Source of the DNA: JACQAP01 sp035275265
GTDB lineage: Bacteria; Pseudomonadota; Gammaproteobacteria; Burkholderiales; JACQAP01
Length of the DNA: 64,000 nt
Reading direction: 5' to 3'
Assembly: GCA_035275265.1 (NCBI GenBank)
Contig: DATENC010000014.1
Coordinates: 62,001 to 126,000, forward strand
The position numbers and the translations under genes were made by a program. A model generated the notes under the pieces. It was not told where the DNA came from and ran no database searches. It saw only the letters and a list, made by a program, of their open reading frames with translations. Of the stretch, positions 61,482-64,000 are shown in pieces. Every line of letters starts with the position of its first letter. Position 1 is the stretch's first letter.

Positions 61482-62711
61482 CTACGTGATCTCGAAGTTG
61501 ATCCGCTGCACCACGTTGTTGTGGTAACCGGCGGGGTTGAAAATCAGATCGAAAGTCTGCGTAGCCCCTGCGCGATTCGTCGCCTTGGCCATGAGCATAT
61601 GGCTGCCGGGACGCCCCGCCGTGAGCCGATGCGACCACTGGCGCCAGGAGAACCTTCCGCGGTCGGAGGCGAGTTGCGCCGCGCGCCAGGTCTTGCCGCC
61701 GTCCTCGGAGACTTCGACGGTTGCAACCCCGTATCCACCGTCCCACGCCACGCCGGCGACCGTAATCTCTTGCCCGAAAGCAAACTTCTGCCCCTCTTCG
61801 AGATTGGTGACCAGGGAATTCACCACCATTTCGGTGATCGGCGTGTTGACCTCGGTTTCCTGCGAAACGAAACGATCGATCAGCGGGAACTTGCCCTTGG
61901 GAATTCGGTACGCCGGATTCATCCAGAACCCCTGGTAGGGTTTGGTTGTTGCCGCAATCGAGGTGAGATGCTTCATCCAGTACGTGGCGGTCCAGCCCGG
62001 AACCACGACCCGGGCGGGAAAACCATTCCAATGCGGCAGCTTTTCCCCGTTCATCTCCAGCGCCACCAGGGTGTTCTCGTCCATCGCCTTCCATGCCGGA
62101 ATGCTCTTCACGAAATCCGGTGTCTTGTCGATCACTCCCCTGTCGGAGCCATCGAATACGATCTCGAGCGCGTCTTTCCTCACGCCGGCTCTGGCCAGCA
62201 GATCGCGCAGCCTCACGCCGCGCCACATGGCATTGCCGATCGCGCCGTGGCCCCATTGCACGCCGGGCACGTGCGGCAGCGAAAGCCCGCGCCGGTTGCC
62301 CGAGCACATGCATACTGCCGCGACCTCGATTTGTTCGAAGTCTCGGGACAGGTTCTCGTAGGTAATCTCGAACGGCTTATCCAGCGCATCCCCTGCAACG
62401 GCAAGTTTCCAGTTCTGCAGACTCACCTGCGGAATGTCGGCCAGGTGGTAGCGCACGAAAAACGCGTCGTTCGGCGTGAACGCCTCGTTGAAAAAACGCA
62501 CCGGGGTTTCGAAATTTGGAGGCCGGAAGGATTTCTTGATCAGCGGCAGCTTGCCCGGCAGCGCCGCGAATTGCGCTGCTTGCAATGCGCCCGACGGCAA
62601 TGCCGCCGGTCCAAGGCTGTCCGCCGCTGCTGCCCGACCGGCAGCGCGTATTCCGCCGGCCAGCAGCAGGCCGCCCGCCGAAGATTTCAGGAATTCACGC
62701 CTGGTTTGCAT
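61482..62711 (-). CDS. sorA: SorA-type sulfite dehydrogenase molybdenum subunit
   Basis: 409 residues. Sulfite-oxidase family enzyme. Twin-arginine signal TRREFLKSSAGGLLLAGG shows Tat export. The Moco domain has FFVRYHL (R87), VCMCSGNRRG with C136 as the Mo ligand, and VQWGHGAIGNAMWRGVRLRDLL; the C-terminal dimerisation (Mo-co_dimer) domain has VAGVAWDGGYGVATVEVSEDGGKTW. Oxidises sulfite to sulfate. First gene of the pair with sorB; the mobA enzyme is not needed for this cofactor form. Confidence 0.92.
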   Translation of the reverse strand: MQTRREFLKSSAGGLLLAGGIRAAGRAAAADSLGPAALPSGALQAAQFAALPGKLPLIKKSFRPPNFETPVRFFNEAFTPNDAFFVRYHLADIPQVSLQNWKLAVAGDALDKPFEITYENLSRDFEQIEVAAVCMCSGNRRGLSLPHVPGVQWGHGAIGNAMWRGVRLRDLLARAGVRKDALEIVFDGSDRGVIDKTPDFVKSIPAWKAMDENTLVALEMNGEKLPHWNGFPARVVVPGWTATYWMKHLTSIAATTKPYQGFWMNPAYRIPKGKFPLIDRFVSQETEVNTPITEMVVNSLVTNLEEGQKFAFGQEITVAGVAWDGGYGVATVEVSEDGGKTWRAAQLASDRGRFSWRQWSHRLTAGRPGSHMLMAKATNRAGATQTFDLIFNPAGYHNNVVQRINFEIT

Positions 62712-62743
62712 GTCACCTCACCTCAAGCGCTGCCTGCCGGCAT

Positions 62744-64000
62744 TTAAAACAATACGCCTGCCTGACCGCGCGGGTCGTTGGCGCTGGTGATACTGCCTGT
62801 TTTCTTGTCGAAAAATACCCCCTGCATGTTACCCCACTTGCGCCCTCCCTCTTCCACTGCATGCCCCATGGTCCTGAGTGCCTGGACCCACTGTGGCGAA
62901 AAGCCACCCGGCTCGATCTCGATGCGGTCGGGCAGATATTGATGGTGATAGCGCGGCGCGCTGAGCATACGCTTCAGGTCGAAGGTCGGTTGTTCCACGT
63001 AGGCCAAGATTCCCTCCAGCACCATGGAGATGATGCGCGAACCACCTGGCGTGCCGAGCACCAGCACGCCGCGTTCGTCCTCAACGAACGTGGGCGACAT
63101 CGACGAGAGCGGCCGCTTGCCAGCCTCGATGGCGTTGGCTTCGTTGCCGACGAGTTTGTAGATATTCGGTGCGGACGGTGCCAGAGAAAAATCGTTCATG
63201 TGGTTATTCAGCAGCACGCCGGTGTCGCCGGCAACGAAGCCCGATCCGAACGGTGCATTGACCGAAAGCGTTGCGGCAACACGATTGCCCTCGGCGTCGA
63301 TAACCGAAAAATGTGTGGTGTCCTTTCCCTCTGCGGCGGAATCCGCGATTTCCGCGAGCGCGGCACTCGGCGTGGCACGCTCGGGATCGATCGATGCTGC
63401 GCGTTGACCTGCGTATTTGCGCGAAACCAGCTTCTCCACTGGCACGGCGACGAAATCGGGGTCTCCCATGTAGCGCGCACGGTCGTGGTAACCACGCCGC
63501 AATGCCTCCACCGTGTAGTGCACGCGCCCAGTCTCGGACAACGCCGCCAGCGTCACCGGCTCGAGAATGAACAGGCTCTGCGCCAGCAACAGGCCGCCCG
63601 AAGACGGCAGCGGCGCGGAGGTGATGGTCGCCCCTCGGTAGCTGAACTTTACCGGCGGCCGCTCGATGACGCGATAACTCTGCAAGTCCGACAATTCCCA
63701 CAAACCACCGCCGGCTCGCACCGCCTCCACAAGCCGGTGCGCAAAGGCGCCGCGATAGAAGCCCTGGCGGCCTTGCGCGGCTAGCATGCGCAACGTGCGA
63801 GCCAGCTGCGGCTGTTTCACCATGAAACCGGCTGCGACCGCCCTGCCGCCGTCGAGAAATATGCTCGCTGCGTTGATGTCCCGTTTGAGCAGCGCCTCGC
63901 GATAGCCCGTGGCCCAGACGTAGCGCGCGTCGGCGGGATACCCCTCTTCGGCGAGGCGGATCGCCGGCTGCAATGCACGCGCCAGGGGAAGCCTGCCGTA
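62744..64000 (-). CDS. ggt: gamma-glutamyltransferase, 5' end outside the window
   Basis: 418 residues to the stop; the frame is open to the right edge (YGRLPLARALQPAIRLAEEG is typical family sequence), so the N-terminus with the signal peptide is missing. Periplasmic Ntn-hydrolase that cleaves gamma-glutamyl bonds of glutathione. The self-processing site and nucleophile Thr is in GKDTTHFSV (second Thr region), followed by small-subunit motifs NRVAATLSVNAPFGSGF, LNNHMNDFS, KRPLSSMSPT, LGTPGGSRI. 32 nt upstream of sorA on the same strand. Confidence 0.94.
   Translation of the reverse strand, partial: YGRLPLARALQPAIRLAEEGYPADARYVWATGYREALLKRDINAASIFLDGGRAVAAGFMVKQPQLARTLRMLAAQGRQGFYRGAFAHRLVEAVRAGGGLWELSDLQSYRVIERPPVKFSYRGATITSAPLPSSGGLLLAQSLFILEPVTLAALSETGRVHYTVEALRRGYHDRARYMGDPDFVAVPVEKLVSRKYAGQRAASIDPERATPSAALAEIADSAAEGKDTTHFSVIDAEGNRVAATLSVNAPFGSGFVAGDTGVLLNNHMNDFSLAPSAPNIYKLVGNEANAIEAGKRPLSSMSPTFVEDERGVLVLGTPGGSRIISMVLEGILAYVEQPTFDLKRMLSAPRYHHQYLPDRIEIEPGGFSPQWVQALRTMGHAVEEGGRKWGNMQGVFFDKKTGSITSANDPRGQAGVLF

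Overview
The window reads as a chromosomal segment of a GC-rich betaproteobacterium. The evidence is gene order: pyrG-kdsA-eno-ftsB; rpsB-tsf-pyrH-frr-uppS-cdsA-dxr-rseP-bamA-skp-lpxD-fabZ-lpxA-lpxB-rnhB; hfq-hflX-hflK-hflC-(DUF2065)-hisZ-purA; and ndk-rlmN-pilW-rodZ-ispG-hisS-yfgM-bamB-der. Lipid A and outer-membrane assembly genes show a Gram-negative cell. Almost every gene lies on the minus strand, so transcription runs from right to left.

Layout. 1-5.9 kb: a probable hexuronate/aldarate catabolic cluster (uronate dehydrogenase-like, galactarolactone isomerase-like, Gfo/Idh oxidoreductase, TRAP transporter). Its DctP gene carries a frameshift, and the short ORF at the left edge also looks disrupted. 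5.9-13.8 kb: a formate module with a two-subunit NAD-dependent formate dehydrogenase whose beta chain fuses NuoE-like and NuoF-like parts, an OFA-family formate/oxalate-type transporter, and divergent fdhD and mobA for cofactor maturation. 13.8-18 kb: ftsB, eno, kdsA, pyrG. 18-21.3 kb: divergent ppsA and its regulator ppsR. 21.5-36.2 kb: the long envelope/translation block rnhB to rpsB. 36.4-39.4 kb: rlmB and rnr. 39.4 kb: a plus-strand tRNA-Leu(CAG) with its own promoter. 39.6-47.4 kb: purA, hisZ, DUF2065, hflC, hflK, hflX, hfq, der. 47.5-55 kb: bamB, yfgM-like, hisS, ispG, rodZ, pilW, rlmN, ndk. 55.2-58.6 kb: a SPOR-domain protein and a second, intact TRAP transporter. 58.7-61.1 kb: tilS and accA. 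61.2-64 kb: a SorAB-type sulfite dehydrogenase and a gamma-glutamyltransferase cut by the right edge.

The picture is of a metabolically flexible heterotroph that can take electrons from formate and sulfite, import organic acids by TRAP transporters and run gluconeogenesis through PpsA. Most of the window is ordinary housekeeping. The parts worth a second look are the frameshifted uronate/TRAP operon, the FdhD with an unusual cysteine layout, two repeat elements that supply the ends of coding genes (mobA N-terminus, rnhB C-terminus), and several leader or intercistronic hairpins. I saw no CRISPR array, transposase, integrase, rRNA or prophage gene, and no convincing wholly new system.
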